64,000 nucleotides of DNA from an uncultured Eubacteriales bacterium (GCA_958402445.1 CATXTO010000001.1:124001-188000); one strand, 5' to 3'; shown: positions 53,131-61,460, numbered from the stretch's first letter. Notes: generated by a model from the letters alone, not told the origin. Translations and numbers: made by a program.

Positions 53131-54426
53131 ATGAAAAAATTCCCGATTCTGCTGTTGTGTGCGGTGGTATTGTTCGCAGGATGCGGTAAAAGTGCAGACA
53201 CGGCGGGACAAGATTTTTCACCGCTTCAGATGGATGCGCCCACCATGGATCAAACAACTTTGGCGGACGCTTCCGAGCCCAGCCTCGCGTCTGCTGAAAT
53301 GCAAGATGCCGCGCCGAAGGTGCAGGCGGGAAATTTATCTGCGGAGCTGCAGGATTCCTTTATTTCCGCAGTAACCGAGGAGAGCAAGGAATCGATTCCT
53401 GCCGACAATGGTACGGTCCTGTTTACCCTGCAGCTACAAAGCACGACGGTTACCATACCAGAACGGCCGGAAGCCGCTGCCGCCATTAATACCAAGCTCC
53501 ATGCCAAGCAGGCGGAGGAAAGAGCCTTTGCTAACGAGCTAATTGCCACCGCACGGGCCGATTACGAGCAGACTGAAAATCCAGATGAGCACTGGTATGG
53601 ATACAGCTATTATACAACGGACACAATTACGCGGATGGACGACGCCGTATTTTCCTTAACCACCTACTCCAGCAGCTATACAGGCGGCGCGCATCCCAAT
53701 AACGTACAAGAAGCCAATAATTTTGATGCATCTTCCGGTTTAGAGCTTAGACTATCGGATGTTATTGTCGATGAGGCACAGCCCAAGATCGAGCAAATGA
53801 TTCTGGAAAAACTGCAGGAAAACGCGGAGAATTTTGGACTGTTCGATGATTATGAATCAGTTATTACAGATAAATATCACTATAGCGCGCTGGAAGAACA
53901 AACAAACGATTGGTATTTTTCTGACAATGGATTGGTCTTCTTTTTTAATCCCTATGAAATCTCTCCTTATGCTGCCGGCGTAGTAAAGGTCGAATTTCCC
54001 TATGCCGAGTTAGAGCATGTCTTAGTTGACGCTTATCTGCCGGAACCACAAGAACAGGTGATCGGCGGCATGATGTCCATTCGGTTCGATAGCGAGCCCG
54101 ATCTCTCGCTATACAGTAACATTGATCAGGTTCCGGTGGACAAAGAGGGGCAGACCATCGCCTTAAGTACCAATGCCGTCGTATATAATGTCAATTTATC
54201 CTTGGTCACCTGGGTTGGAAACCAACCAATTATACAACGTTCGTTGTATACGGCCAATCGACTATCTGCCCAGGACTTGGTGATTGTCCGGGCCTACATC
54301 CCTGATACCACGCCGAATCTCTGTCTTCAGTTTGAGGGAGGAGATCAGGTAACGCAGACCTTCTTTATCAGCCAGAATGAGACGGACGGGACCACAGTTT
54401 TGCTAGAGGAAGGAGAGGCATCATGA
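53131..54426 (+). CDS. DUF3298-type lipoprotein
   Basis: Secreted lipoprotein of 431 residues. The signal peptide LLLCAVVLFAGC carries a lipobox. The DUF3298/DUF4163 (RsiV-like) pattern is seen as SYTGGAHPNN, GLELRLSDVI and WYFSDNGLVFFFNPYEISPYAAG, here in parts. The ATG at 53131 has AAGGGGTG before it; an upstream in-frame ATG at 53110 is less likely. It is a paralogue of the next gene, with which it overlaps by 4 bases. Function unknown; it may sense envelope conditions. Confidence 0.8.
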   Translation: MKKFPILLLCAVVLFAGCGKSADTAGQDFSPLQMDAPTMDQTTLADASEPSLASAEMQDAAPKVQAGNLSAELQDSFISAVTEESKESIPADNGTVLFTLQLQSTTVTIPERPEAAAAINTKLHAKQAEERAFANELIATARADYEQTENPDEHWYGYSYYTTDTITRMDDAVFSLTTYSSSYTGGAHPNNVQEANNFDASSGLELRLSDVIVDEAQPKIEQMILEKLQENAENFGLFDDYESVITDKYHYSALEEQTNDWYFSDNGLVFFFNPYEISPYAAGVVKVEFPYAELEHVLVDAYLPEPQEQVIGGMMSIRFDSEPDLSLYSNIDQVPVDKEGQTIALSTNAVVYNVNLSLVTWVGNQPIIQRSLYTANRLSAQDLVIVRAYIPDTTPNLCLQFEGGDQVTQTFFISQNETDGTTVLLEEGEAS

Positions 54427-55709
54427 AAAGATGGCTAATTGGACTTTTGTGTGCTTTGACGCTGACTTCCCTTTGGGGCTGCAAACGCACCCAAAAAGAG
54501 CCGCAGCCCAGTGAAACTGCTCCGGCAACTGGACCTGCTGTACAGAATTCTGAACCCACATCTCCGATGCAAACACAGGAGGCGACAACCCCTTCCTCCG
54601 AGACAGAGCCTACCGTTCCAGCACCGGTAGAAGAAGAACCATCTTTGGTTGCTTTAACGCTGGATACATATCGTGAGAACGATGAGGCCAAAGACGGTGC
54701 CATTCTGTTCTCATTTTTGTATCAGGATGCGGTGGTGTCCATGCCGGATAACGCGGACGCCGCTGAAAAAATCAATCAGTTTCTCGCAGACCTGCACGAT
54801 GCGGCAGCAACTTATGCCCAAGAACCGCGATCCTGGGCCCAAGAGAATTATACCAAAGGAAATGACTGGACCGCTCATTATTATGAAACCACGTTTCAGC
54901 CCGCGAGACTGGATGAGAAAATTATTTCGCTGTTTGGAACCTCTGTGGAGTTTACAGGAGGAATGCATCCGGAAACCACACTCATATCCTATAACTTCAA
55001 TTCTAAAACTGGCAAACAGCTGTCTTTAGGAGATATTCTTACAACAGACGATATGGCGCAGGCGCTGTATCTGAAGGTCTTGGACAAGCTAGAGGAATTT
55101 GCCAGTTCTCAGAGTAAATCTGCGGATTTAATATTTTCAGAAGGCTATCTTGATACTGTGCAGGAGCATTTTAACCTGTCCCATGATTCAAGCGAAAGCT
55201 GGTATTTTACGAATGAGGGAATTTGCTTTTATTTTTCCCCCTATGAAATCGCACCATATGCAGTGGGCCCCATTCAAGTTGAGTTGAGCTTTGAGGATTT
55301 ATCGGGCATTTTACAGGAAGATTTTTATCCACTGGCACCAAATTTTGTCGATTCCTTTTCCATCAATGCAGCGAAGGAAAATTTAGTACAAACTGATTCT
55401 TTTGATCATGTTCATTCCATTCCGGTGGACACAGAAGGAGAGAGCGTCGCGCTGTTTACAGGTTCTCTGGTCTATAATGTCAGACTGGTTGGCGGCAGTT
55501 GGGTGGACGAAAATAATTTTCAGGAAGAAATCACTTACTTTGCCGCAAACTGGCTGGATGCGCGAGATTTGCTTTTAATTCGAACAATAATTCCAGACAC
55601 CATGCCGAACTTGCGCGTATCCATGCAAATTGGCGATGCGGAATACCGCACATACTTTATTGGTCAAAGCGGAGAAGACGGTTCCATTCTATTATTGGAA
55701 AATCAATGA
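54423..55709 (+). CDS. DUF3298-type lipoprotein, paralogue of the preceding gene
   Basis: Product of 428 residues with the lipobox TSLWGC. The body matches the previous protein at FTGGMHPETT, KQLSLGDIL and WYFTNEGICFYFSPYEIAPYAVG (shown in part), so the pair arose by tandem duplication. A Ser/Thr/Pro-rich linker follows the signal peptide. It begins in an ATGA overlap with the first copy. A terminator lies 3 bases downstream. Function unknown. Confidence 0.8.
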   Translation: MKRWLIGLLCALTLTSLWGCKRTQKEPQPSETAPATGPAVQNSEPTSPMQTQEATTPSSETEPTVPAPVEEEPSLVALTLDTYRENDEAKDGAILFSFLYQDAVVSMPDNADAAEKINQFLADLHDAAATYAQEPRSWAQENYTKGNDWTAHYYETTFQPARLDEKIISLFGTSVEFTGGMHPETTLISYNFNSKTGKQLSLGDILTTDDMAQALYLKVLDKLEEFASSQSKSADLIFSEGYLDTVQEHFNLSHDSSESWYFTNEGICFYFSPYEIAPYAVGPIQVELSFEDLSGILQEDFYPLAPNFVDSFSINAAKENLVQTDSFDHVHSIPVDTEGESVALFTGSLVYNVRLVGGSWVDENNFQEEITYFAANWLDARDLLLIRTIIPDTMPNLRVSMQIGDAEYRTYFIGQSGEDGSILLLENQ

Positions 55710-55711
55710 TA

Positions 55712-55743
55712 GAAACGGGCGGCATGAAGCCGCCCGTTTCTTT
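55712..55743 (+). terminator. terminator of the DUF3298 pair
   Basis: GAAACGGGCGGC (55712-55723) pairs with GCCGCCCGTTTC (55729-55740), followed by TTT. It sits just outside the left prophage repeat. Confidence 0.8.
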
Positions 55744-55781
55744 ATGTATAACGGAGGAACTAGAGAAGTGGACCGATGCCT

Positions 55782-55802
55782 CCATCCAACGCAACAAAAT
55801 AA
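55782..55802 (+). other. left attachment repeat (attL)
   Basis: The 21-base sequence begins CCATCCAACGCAACAAAAT and ends AA. The same sequence is at 62710-62730. The bases after it (TCATTTTGGG) resemble but do not complete the palindrome present at the right copy. Confidence 0.8.
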
Positions 55803-55847
55803 TCATTTTGGGAATATGAAAACTTTTATGTTGAGAATGTTCACGTT

Positions 55848-56541
55848 TCATATACTTTTTAAACTTTTAGGTATATTCAGCGGAGGATTATAGGCATACT
55901 CTTTTTCCGGCAAAACAGGGCAAGCATGACTATTAAAATACTTTGACCATTTAGGAATAAATGTTAGAATTCTAGCCCCGAACGGCCAAAAAAAAGAACA
56001 AATCAAAGCGTAATTCTTCATCAATACGAGAAGGAGAATCACCAAGCGGTTTTATCAGGACAGTTTTACGCCGAATACGCTTCGCCCAAGAAAATACACG
56101 CATCATGTTGGTGACTAAGTACATATCATCAGTTAAATCACGAAGTTTCTTATCAATATCAAAGGTTTGGCTAAAAAGAAACACTCTGACTTTATAATGA
56201 CGTTGCAGTTTGAACCAATCACGAACTTCAGGTTTAAAAGCCTTAAAATTCCGGTTATCCCAGACCATACCTACTTCATCCACAAGGAGAACAGAATTGG
56301 GAGGGAGATTGAAAAAACCAATATCGTTATAATCAATATAATAACAACCATCTAATTTTTCCGTACAATAAACAGTCCAACCCTTACGTAAATATTGATA
56401 AGCAAGACGTACCATAAGAGTAGTTTTACCAGAACCTTTTTTACCAAAAACCATAGTTAGGCGATAAGGGTTTAAATACTTTTTTGTCAAAAGATGGAAT
56501 AATAAGCAGAGAAAGAAAAAAACAAGAAGCCACTTAAGCAT
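55848..56541 (-). pseudogene. Zot-type morphogenesis ATPase, frameshifted near the 3' end
   Basis: The N-terminus has one membrane span (WLLVFFFLCLLFHLLT), then Walker A (FGKKGSGKTTL) and Walker B (LPPNSVLLVDEVGM). This is the inovirus pI/Zot arrangement with the span at the N-terminus. The frame from 56541 stops at 55972 after a run of eight T on the coding strand (55988-55995 on plus is A8). Removing one base there continues the protein as PFGARILTFIPKW to a stop at 55848, with the FFF residue run keeping both frames sensible. Full length would be about 230 residues. It could be a mutation, slippage or a sequence error. Confidence 0.8.
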
Positions 56542-56671
56542 AATACTTCCCCCGAATCAGTCTATAAACAAGAGAAAATAACCCACAAAGAAAAGCGAAC
56601 ATGCAAGGAATCACCACAAAAGAAGAACCAGAACGAAAGGGAAACAGCATAATATTAAAGATATGATCCAT
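56534..56671 (-). CDS. 45-residue single-span phage protein
   Basis: The product is MDHIFNIMLFPFRSGSSF followed by a hydrophobic span (VVIPCMFAFLCGLFSLVYRL) and a basic end. The coding sequence is too short for most callers, but GGAGG lies 7 bases upstream and it overlaps the Zot gene by 8 bases. In inoviruses, small minor-coat proteins occupy this sort of position before gene I. The exact role is unknown. Confidence 0.65.
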   Translation of the reverse strand: MDHIFNIMLFPFRSGSSFVVIPCMFAFLCGLFSLVYRLIRGKYYA

Positions 56672-56691
56672 ATCAAAACCTCCAGACAAAC

Positions 56692-56727
56692 GCAGGGCGC
56701 CGGAGCTAAAGCTGTCCGGCGCCCTGC
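56692..56727 (-). terminator. hairpin after the coat gene
   Basis: GCAGGGCGCCGGA (56692-56704) pairs perfectly with TCCGGCGCCCTGC (56715-56727). It lies just after the stop of the coat candidate on the minus strand; filamentous phages often have a terminator in this position. There is no long T tract. Confidence 0.7.
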
Positions 56728-56737
56728 TTACATTGGA

Positions 56738-56905
56738 TTAGTTGCGGGAAAGCAGCCGGCCAAAGATACCGATACACCCGCCGACGAACAGGAAGCCCAC
56801 GGTAAAAAGCAACAAGGGATTGCTTGTAATCGTGGAAACAACCGTTGTAACCTGCGAAAAGATAGCAGTAGCCACAGAACCCAGGTCAGACAAAAGACCG
56901 CTCAT
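56738..56905 (-). CDS. major coat protein candidate (pVIII-like)
   Basis: Product of 55 residues. MSGLLSDLGSVATAIFSQ is amphipathic, and the central VVSTITSNPLLLFTVGFLFV leads into GGCIGIFGRLLSRN with a basic end. This is the size and topology of an inovirus major coat protein. There is no cleavable signal peptide. The ATG at 56905 follows GGAGGAAAG. An ATG five codons upstream (56920) is in frame but lies in the ribosome-binding region. A hairpin follows the stop. Confidence 0.65.
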   Translation of the reverse strand: MSGLLSDLGSVATAIFSQVTTVVSTITSNPLLLFTVGFLFVGGCIGIFGRLLSRN

Positions 56906-56963
56906 AACACTTTCCTCCATTCATAATCATTCCTTTGCCATATATTCATACCAAACGAGCGCG

Positions 56964-57116
56964 CTACCGTTTGAGTATGTCAAAAATATGAAACAGACGG
57001 TCCAAAACCCAGAGAGCGAAAAAAGCGCCCAAAACCGAAGTCATAGTATAAAGTTGCCAAACCTGCTGAATGGAATAAAATAAGAAGTTGGTAACTGAAT
57101 CTAAGACATCCAGCAT
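56964..57116 (-). CDS. 50-residue single-span phage protein
   Basis: The product MLDVLDSVTNFLFYSIQQ continues with VWQLYTMTSVLGAFFALWV and DRLFHIFDILKR. It has one hydrophobic region and a basic C-terminus. The ATG overlaps the stop of the preceding 54-residue gene by one base (TAATG), so translation is probably coupled. Missed by length filters. It is probably a minor coat or membrane-assembly protein of the phage. Confidence 0.6.
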   Translation of the reverse strand: MLDVLDSVTNFLFYSIQQVWQLYTMTSVLGAFFALWVLDRLFHIFDILKR

Positions 57117-57280
57117 TAAGAACCGCCTCCAATCCAGCGGAAGATAGAAGCCAAAATATTAAATGCAGTACAGACCAGGAAGACAAGCAGAAAGCCCAGG
57201 AAAACATATTCCAAAAACTCAAAACCAGCCGGAGGAGCACCAATTAAAGCACGAATTTCAGAAACCAAATCCAACACCAT
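57116..57280 (-). CDS. 54-residue single-span phage protein
   Basis: The product starts MVLDLVSEIRALIGAPPAGF and has one hydrophobic span (YVFLGFLLVFLVCTAFNILA) with the ending FRWIGGGS. AGGAGG lies in the last codons of the gene before it, at the right distance. It sits in the structural cluster of the phage. A minor coat role is likely but not shown. Confidence 0.6.
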   Translation of the reverse strand: MVLDLVSEIRALIGAPPAGFEFLEYVFLGFLLVFLVCTAFNILASIFRWIGGGS

Positions 57281-57284
57281 ACAG

Positions 57285-57998
57285 CTACCTCCTAATAAAA
57301 GCAAGAATCAGGAAACCCAGGATAACAACCGATATCAGCACCACCCAAAAGACAGCATCCGGTACAGCCTGAGGGGTATCGTCCAGGAAATCAATATTCG
57401 AGTCTGAAACAGAACGAATTGACAGGTCAGAATAACCAGAAGTATTATCCCGGCGATACTGGAAATGAGAGAACCTAGGCGCATATATCGTATAATTTGT
57501 AAACCCAGAATCCGACAGCAAATAGATACTAGAATTCGTCATGTTAATCAGATTATTACCATCGAAAGCTATAGAACCACTTGCGAAGTCAGCTGGAACC
57601 CAAAACTTAACGGACGAGCCCAGAGCGCAATCAGCAACGAAATAATACCCGCCAGAGACACCGGATACAGCCGCCAGGGGAGAAGGAACGTCAGAGGCCG
57701 CAGAAGCCGCCATAGCGTCAGACACCGCCTGAGACAATGCGCCAATACTGTCTAGAGACAGGTTTACCACAGGAATAGGAGTTGTTTCGTCAATATCCAC
57801 ATCATTGCCAGTAGGCTCAGTAGCATTGACAGCGTCAGCAATATCCTGTATGGACTGAGGGTCGAGAGCAACCACAGGGACCGTGACGTTAGTCTCCTCA
57901 GTTTGACCACCGCTGTCGCTATCATCAGCAGCATGAGCAGAAAGACCGAGACAGAGAACACACACCAAAGCACACAAAATAACGTTGACATACCGCAT
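57285..57998 (-). CDS. secreted phage protein with C-terminal membrane anchor
   Basis: Product of 237 residues. A signal peptide (VNVILCALVCVLCLGLSAHA) is followed by an acidic, Thr/Val-rich extracellular part and one C-terminal span (VFWVVLISVVILGFLILAFI) with a basic end. The layout is like pIII or pVI-type virion proteins. The start at 57998 follows GAGAGGTG; an upstream in-frame GTG/ATG is less likely. It lies between the tiny membrane genes. No known domain is visible. Confidence 0.65.
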   Translation of the reverse strand: MRYVNVILCALVCVLCLGLSAHAADDSDSGGQTEETNVTVPVVALDPQSIQDIADAVNATEPTGNDVDIDETTPIPVVNLSLDSIGALSQAVSDAMAASAASDVPSPLAAVSGVSGGYYFVADCALGSSVKFWVPADFASGSIAFDGNNLINMTNSSIYLLSDSGFTNYTIYAPRFSHFQYRRDNTSGYSDLSIRSVSDSNIDFLDDTPQAVPDAVFWVVLISVVILGFLILAFIRR

Positions 57999-58009
57999 AC
58001 ACACACCTC

Positions 58010-58168
58010 TCAAACACGAAAAAGAATAGCGCCAATTACAATTACAATGACAGCTAGAGCAACAACAAAACTAAGAATAGAAACACCAGGCGCAAAAACT
58101 AAATTATCCAGTAAACCAAAAAGACTAGGGAGTAGCTTCATAATAGACCACTGCAAAAATGGAAGCAT
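58010..58168 (-). CDS. 52-residue single-span phage protein
   Basis: The product MLPFLQWSIMKLLPSLFGLL continues with DNLVFAPGVSILSFVVALAV and IVIVIGAILFRV. The ATG follows AGGGGG 7 bases upstream. It is too short for most gene callers. Its end overlaps no neighbour, but the following gene begins 12 bases later. A minor coat or membrane protein of the phage is likely. Confidence 0.6.
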   Translation of the reverse strand: MLPFLQWSIMKLLPSLFGLLDNLVFAPGVSILSFVVALAVIVIVIGAILFRV

Positions 58169-58179
58169 AGAAACACCCC

Positions 58180-58386
58180 CTAAAAAATTAACTTAATTAT
58201 TGCAAAAGCAACAGTTAGTGACGCACAGGTTATTAACAAATACTGCAAAAATTCAGGCGCATAAGCATAAACGGAACCAATGCTAAAAAGCAAGGAAGGG
58301 ATTGCGTTCAACATCCACACAGCGGAACTAAACATAGATTTTATAAAAGTAAAAAGAGTAGAAAAAGCATCTATAATAGCACTCAT
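58180..58386 (-). CDS. 68-residue two-span phage protein
   Basis: Product of 68 residues: FSTLFTFIKSMFSSAVWML and LLITCASLTVAFAIIKLIF are the hydrophobic parts. GGGGCGG precedes the ATG. It follows the large secreted protein by 11 bases. Function unknown; its position matches the minor structural proteins. Confidence 0.55.
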   Translation of the reverse strand: MSAIIDAFSTLFTFIKSMFSSAVWMLNAIPSLLFSIGSVYAYAPEFLQYLLITCASLTVAFAIIKLIF

Positions 58387-58397
58387 ATAACCGCCCC

Positions 58398-59951
58398 TTA
58401 CAAAAATCCAGTCTGGCCGGGGATTTCACCACCGCCATTTCCTTTACCGCTACCAGCACTTTTACCCTTGCCACTGCTGTTATAAGAATCAGGTCGACCC
58501 AAATGCGTCACATTAGGAGTACGAGAACAAATATAAAAGAAAATACCTAAGAATATCGGCAAAATGAAAATAATCTTATACTTTGAAATCCCAGCAAATA
58601 TATTGTTAGTCCATGTCTGTACAAAGACCATAGCGTTAACAAATCCAAAAATGCTATTTGGAGAAGAATCTTGCATTGCCGTATCCATATTAGAATCAAT
58701 GGTATCAAAATTTCCCTGCTGGAAATCCTCTATCGCACCTACAGAATCACCTATTTCCTGCCTATCATCCTCGAACTGCTGGGAACGGTCCGGGTTAATA
58801 AGCTGGTCTAACCGCGACACCACATCTAGAAAACCAGATTTAACAGTATTCCAAATACCAGAAAGAAAAGTCTTCACCGCCTCAAAACCAGAAGCAATTT
58901 TGAGTCCTAACTCAGAGAAACCAGCAGCCACAGAAGACATAAAGCTCTGCATACGACTAGACAAATCAGCAAAACCAGAGCTTAAATTATTTAGCAGCTG
59001 CCGCCACCAAGTGATAGAGTCTCTTTGTACATAATATCCGGCCACCGCAGAAACCATAGTGAAAGTATGATTGTAAACCATATGACCAGAGGAATCCACA
59101 CCGGTAGAAGACGCATAATAAGTAAATTCGCAATACAAATTACGCGACGTTAAATCTACGCCTGCACAATTGATGGTATAAACGATAGACTGAACGCCCC
59201 ACACCGCAGAGTCATTCAAAACTTGAACATCATAATCCAACACAATATCGCCAGTACCACGAGCAATAAAACTAGCTTCCGATATACCGTGCGCGCGGAC
59301 CACAACCGTAAAATAATCGGCGGATTTGATATTGAAATTAAACGTACAACGAGCAATACCAGAATCCAGCGCAGAATTAATATTAACTTCGTCAACGTTC
59401 ATAGCAATAGGAAGCGAACCGGACTGGCTAAAAACGGTAGTACCCGCTAATCCCAAAGCGGACATAGAACCGGACGTAGACGCGCACTGAAAATTTGCGT
59501 AACCATCAGCCGATACAATAGTAACATTATTCGTACCGGCACTAGCAAAAGTAAGAGAAAGAGAAAACACATCCTGAGAATCCAGACTAAGAGAGGAAGT
59601 ATTTAAAGACAATTGCTGATAAATACCATAGGTTGAAACAGTCATAGAATAACCGTTCAAAGAAGCAGAGCGAATACTATAGGTAGATTGCAGGGTAAAC
59701 ACCACACGGGCATATTTAAAATTAGGAATTGCATGAAAAGTTATAGTAGCGGATGTGCCCATATACTGCGAAAACTGCGGCGATTCATAGGTAGTAGAAG
59801 TCCCATTCGATACAACAGTAAAGGACGGAACATTAAGCAAAGACTCCGAAGCGTAAGAACCAGCCGGAACTACCTCCGAAGCAGACACAGAGGCCACAAT
59901 ACAAGACACCACGAGGGCGAACACCAAAAGACAAGATACACTACGTTTCAC
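58398..59951 (-). CDS. large secreted phage protein (pIII-like adsorption candidate)
   Basis: Product of 517 residues with a GTG start overlapping the replication gene stop. A signal peptide (VSCLLVFALVVSCIVASVSA) leads a large Ser/Thr-rich extracellular region. An amphipathic helical segment (SGFADLSSRMQSFMSSVAAG and SGFEAVKTFLSGIWNTVKSG) precedes a C-terminal span (YKIIFILPIFLGIFFYIC) and a Gly/Ser-rich tail. This arrangement fits a host-adsorption minor coat protein. There is no recognisable enzymatic domain. Confidence 0.7.
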   Translation of the reverse strand: MKRSVSCLLVFALVVSCIVASVSASEVVPAGSYASESLLNVPSFTVVSNGTSTTYESPQFSQYMGTSATITFHAIPNFKYARVVFTLQSTYSIRSASLNGYSMTVSTYGIYQQLSLNTSSLSLDSQDVFSLSLTFASAGTNNVTIVSADGYANFQCASTSGSMSALGLAGTTVFSQSGSLPIAMNVDEVNINSALDSGIARCTFNFNIKSADYFTVVVRAHGISEASFIARGTGDIVLDYDVQVLNDSAVWGVQSIVYTINCAGVDLTSRNLYCEFTYYASSTGVDSSGHMVYNHTFTMVSAVAGYYVQRDSITWWRQLLNNLSSGFADLSSRMQSFMSSVAAGFSELGLKIASGFEAVKTFLSGIWNTVKSGFLDVVSRLDQLINPDRSQQFEDDRQEIGDSVGAIEDFQQGNFDTIDSNMDTAMQDSSPNSIFGFVNAMVFVQTWTNNIFAGISKYKIIFILPIFLGIFFYICSRTPNVTHLGRPDSYNSSGKGKSAGSGKGNGGGEIPGQTGFL

Positions 59952-60934
59952 GACACCACCCCCGATAGATAATGATGTAAAGCAGAGCGGATAAAGCTAT
60001 CAATAGCCGGGAAGTCGCTAGGAATGAGAACAGATTGTTCTAGACCGTTCATCATATCCACATACTTTTTATAAGCGTGACGCTCCATAGACGATTTCAG
60101 GACCGGGAGTAAATCAGGATGATAGATACAAGCTTGCACCTGGAAGGGGAGGGAAGAAAAGGCCACATCCAACTGATATCCAGTAAAGCAATAAAGCTTT
60201 GGAAATAGAGTAGATACAGTAGTATAACGAGCATATTCTAAGGTTATCTCACAGCGCGTCACAGGCTCAGATAAACCAGCTTCCAACATCTTATCATAGA
60301 GCTTCATAGCACCGTGGGAACCCCGTTCCCCCTGATACTCTGTTTTAGCTCCATGCTCTTCAAACAATCGATAACCACGACGGGAATCGCGCACCAACTC
60401 TACATCAGAACGAGGTACAAGAATATCAAAAGCCACATCAAAACGGACCACAGAAACAGTTAAGGCAGAATCCCGAAGCAAACGAACAATCCGAGCAGCT
60501 ACTTCAGCCGGAACCTTATTAGGGTTATAATCGAACACAGCCTCCGGCGCGACCTGCTTACAATCCGATTCAAAACAATACCGACCAACCATCACAGCAC
60601 AAGACCAATCATCACCAGATATCCGAGCAGTACGACAATAGGAACCGATTTTGAAAAAGTCCTTATAAGACCAAGAAATATCAAAACCAGAATGCAAATC
60701 CATAATGTCCAAGCTATCCAGCAAAGCAGAAATACGATCTATAGCAGCAACAGGGACATGCTTTTCCCAGGAATACGCTTTATTCCGATATGTAAATTTG
60801 AGCCTTAAACCATCTATGGAACACCTTCCGATAGAACAATCCAAGTATAAATTATAAGGGATTTCTTGAATGGTAGATTTTCTACCATCCAGGCCCCTGT
60901 TAGAATAGGGGGCCAAGCCGGATTTGCCAGGCAT
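59948..60934 (-). CDS. replication initiator, Rep_trans-like
   Basis: Product of 328 residues. The pattern VSVVRFDVAFDILVPRSDVE, then GERGSHGAMKLYDKMLEAGL and VTRCEITLEY, is like Rep_trans (phage/plasmid rolling-circle initiator) proteins. It would nick the phage double-stranded form to start replication. The start at 60934 has GGAGG 8 bases upstream (CGGAGGTCGTTGTATG); the frame is open 6 codons further. A hairpin lies immediately before it. It precedes the structural genes, as in many inoviruses. Confidence 0.75.
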   Translation of the reverse strand: MPGKSGLAPYSNRGLDGRKSTIQEIPYNLYLDCSIGRCSIDGLRLKFTYRNKAYSWEKHVPVAAIDRISALLDSLDIMDLHSGFDISWSYKDFFKIGSYCRTARISGDDWSCAVMVGRYCFESDCKQVAPEAVFDYNPNKVPAEVAARIVRLLRDSALTVSVVRFDVAFDILVPRSDVELVRDSRRGYRLFEEHGAKTEYQGERGSHGAMKLYDKMLEAGLSEPVTRCEITLEYARYTTVSTLFPKLYCFTGYQLDVAFSSLPFQVQACIYHPDLLPVLKSSMERHAYKKYVDMMNGLEQSVLIPSDFPAIDSFIRSALHHYLSGVVS

Positions 60935-60954
60935 ACAACGACCTCCGAACAACC

Positions 60955-60976
60955 GCCCCGGGAGACCCGAGGCGGT
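60955..60976 (-). other. GC-rich hairpin before the rep gene
   Basis: CCGCC (about 60955-60959) pairs with GGCGG (about 60972-60976), with inner CGGG/CCCG pairing, just upstream of the initiator gene on the minus strand. It could be a terminator, part of an origin, or an element for Rep expression. The sequence alone does not decide. Confidence 0.4.
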
Positions 60977-61016
60977 ATTATTTTCGGACGCTGTATATCA
61001 TCCCGACATTCAGCGA

Positions 61017-61193
61017 CTACAGATAACGGTCTATTTCACGGACCTTTTCCAGCAACTCCACATATTGACTACGGAGAGCGTCCAATTGTCTACGCAATTC
61101 CTGATTCTCAGTTTCCACCCGTTTCACCGTATCCGGCAAGGTAAGCAGCGCGGCAAGCTGGGAATACGGGACAAGCACCTGAAAATCCTTCAT
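61017..61193 (-). CDS. small coiled-coil phage protein
   Basis: Product of 58 residues (MKDFQVLVPYSQLAALLTLP, then VKRVETENQELRRQLDALRS). The C-terminal heptads predict a coiled coil. The ATG at 61193 has a weak ribosome-binding site; a TTG at 61205 is an alternative that overlaps the ssDNA-binding gene. Function unknown. Confidence 0.5.
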   Translation of the reverse strand: MKDFQVLVPYSQLAALLTLPDTVKRVETENQELRRQLDALRSQYVELLEKVREIDRYL

Positions 61194-61197
61194 GGTA

Positions 61198-61440
61198 TCA
61201 ATCAACCAATGTCACAGAAGCGACTTTGCCGAAGCGGTTATACACGACTTCCACCACATCGCCAACAACCGGAACATATTGCCCTAGCTTTGCGGATGTG
61301 ACAAACAGCCGTTCACAAGCACGACCTTCCACGCCACGAACATCATACAGGCAGTAAATGTTGTAACCTGATATAACATCGCCTGTATCCTTTGCTGTAA
61401 AACTTGTCTTTTTTACTCCTACAATTTCCATCGGCTCCAT
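61198..61440 (-). CDS. small ssDNA-binding-like phage protein (pV analogue)
   Basis: Product of 80 residues. MEPMEIVGVKKTSFTAKDTG, then SGYNIYCLYDVRGVEG and VPVVGDVVEVVYNRFGKVAS form a beta-rich, OB-fold-like sequence. Such proteins in Gram-positive filamentous phages bind single-stranded DNA. The ATG at 61440 follows GGGAGGA. It is the first gene after the divergent switch, which fits early expression. Confidence 0.6.
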   Translation of the reverse strand: MEPMEIVGVKKTSFTAKDTGDVISGYNIYCLYDVRGVEGRACERLFVTSAKLGQYVPVVGDVVEVVYNRFGKVASVTLVD

Positions 61441-61460
61441 ATTTATTCCTCCCAATATTT

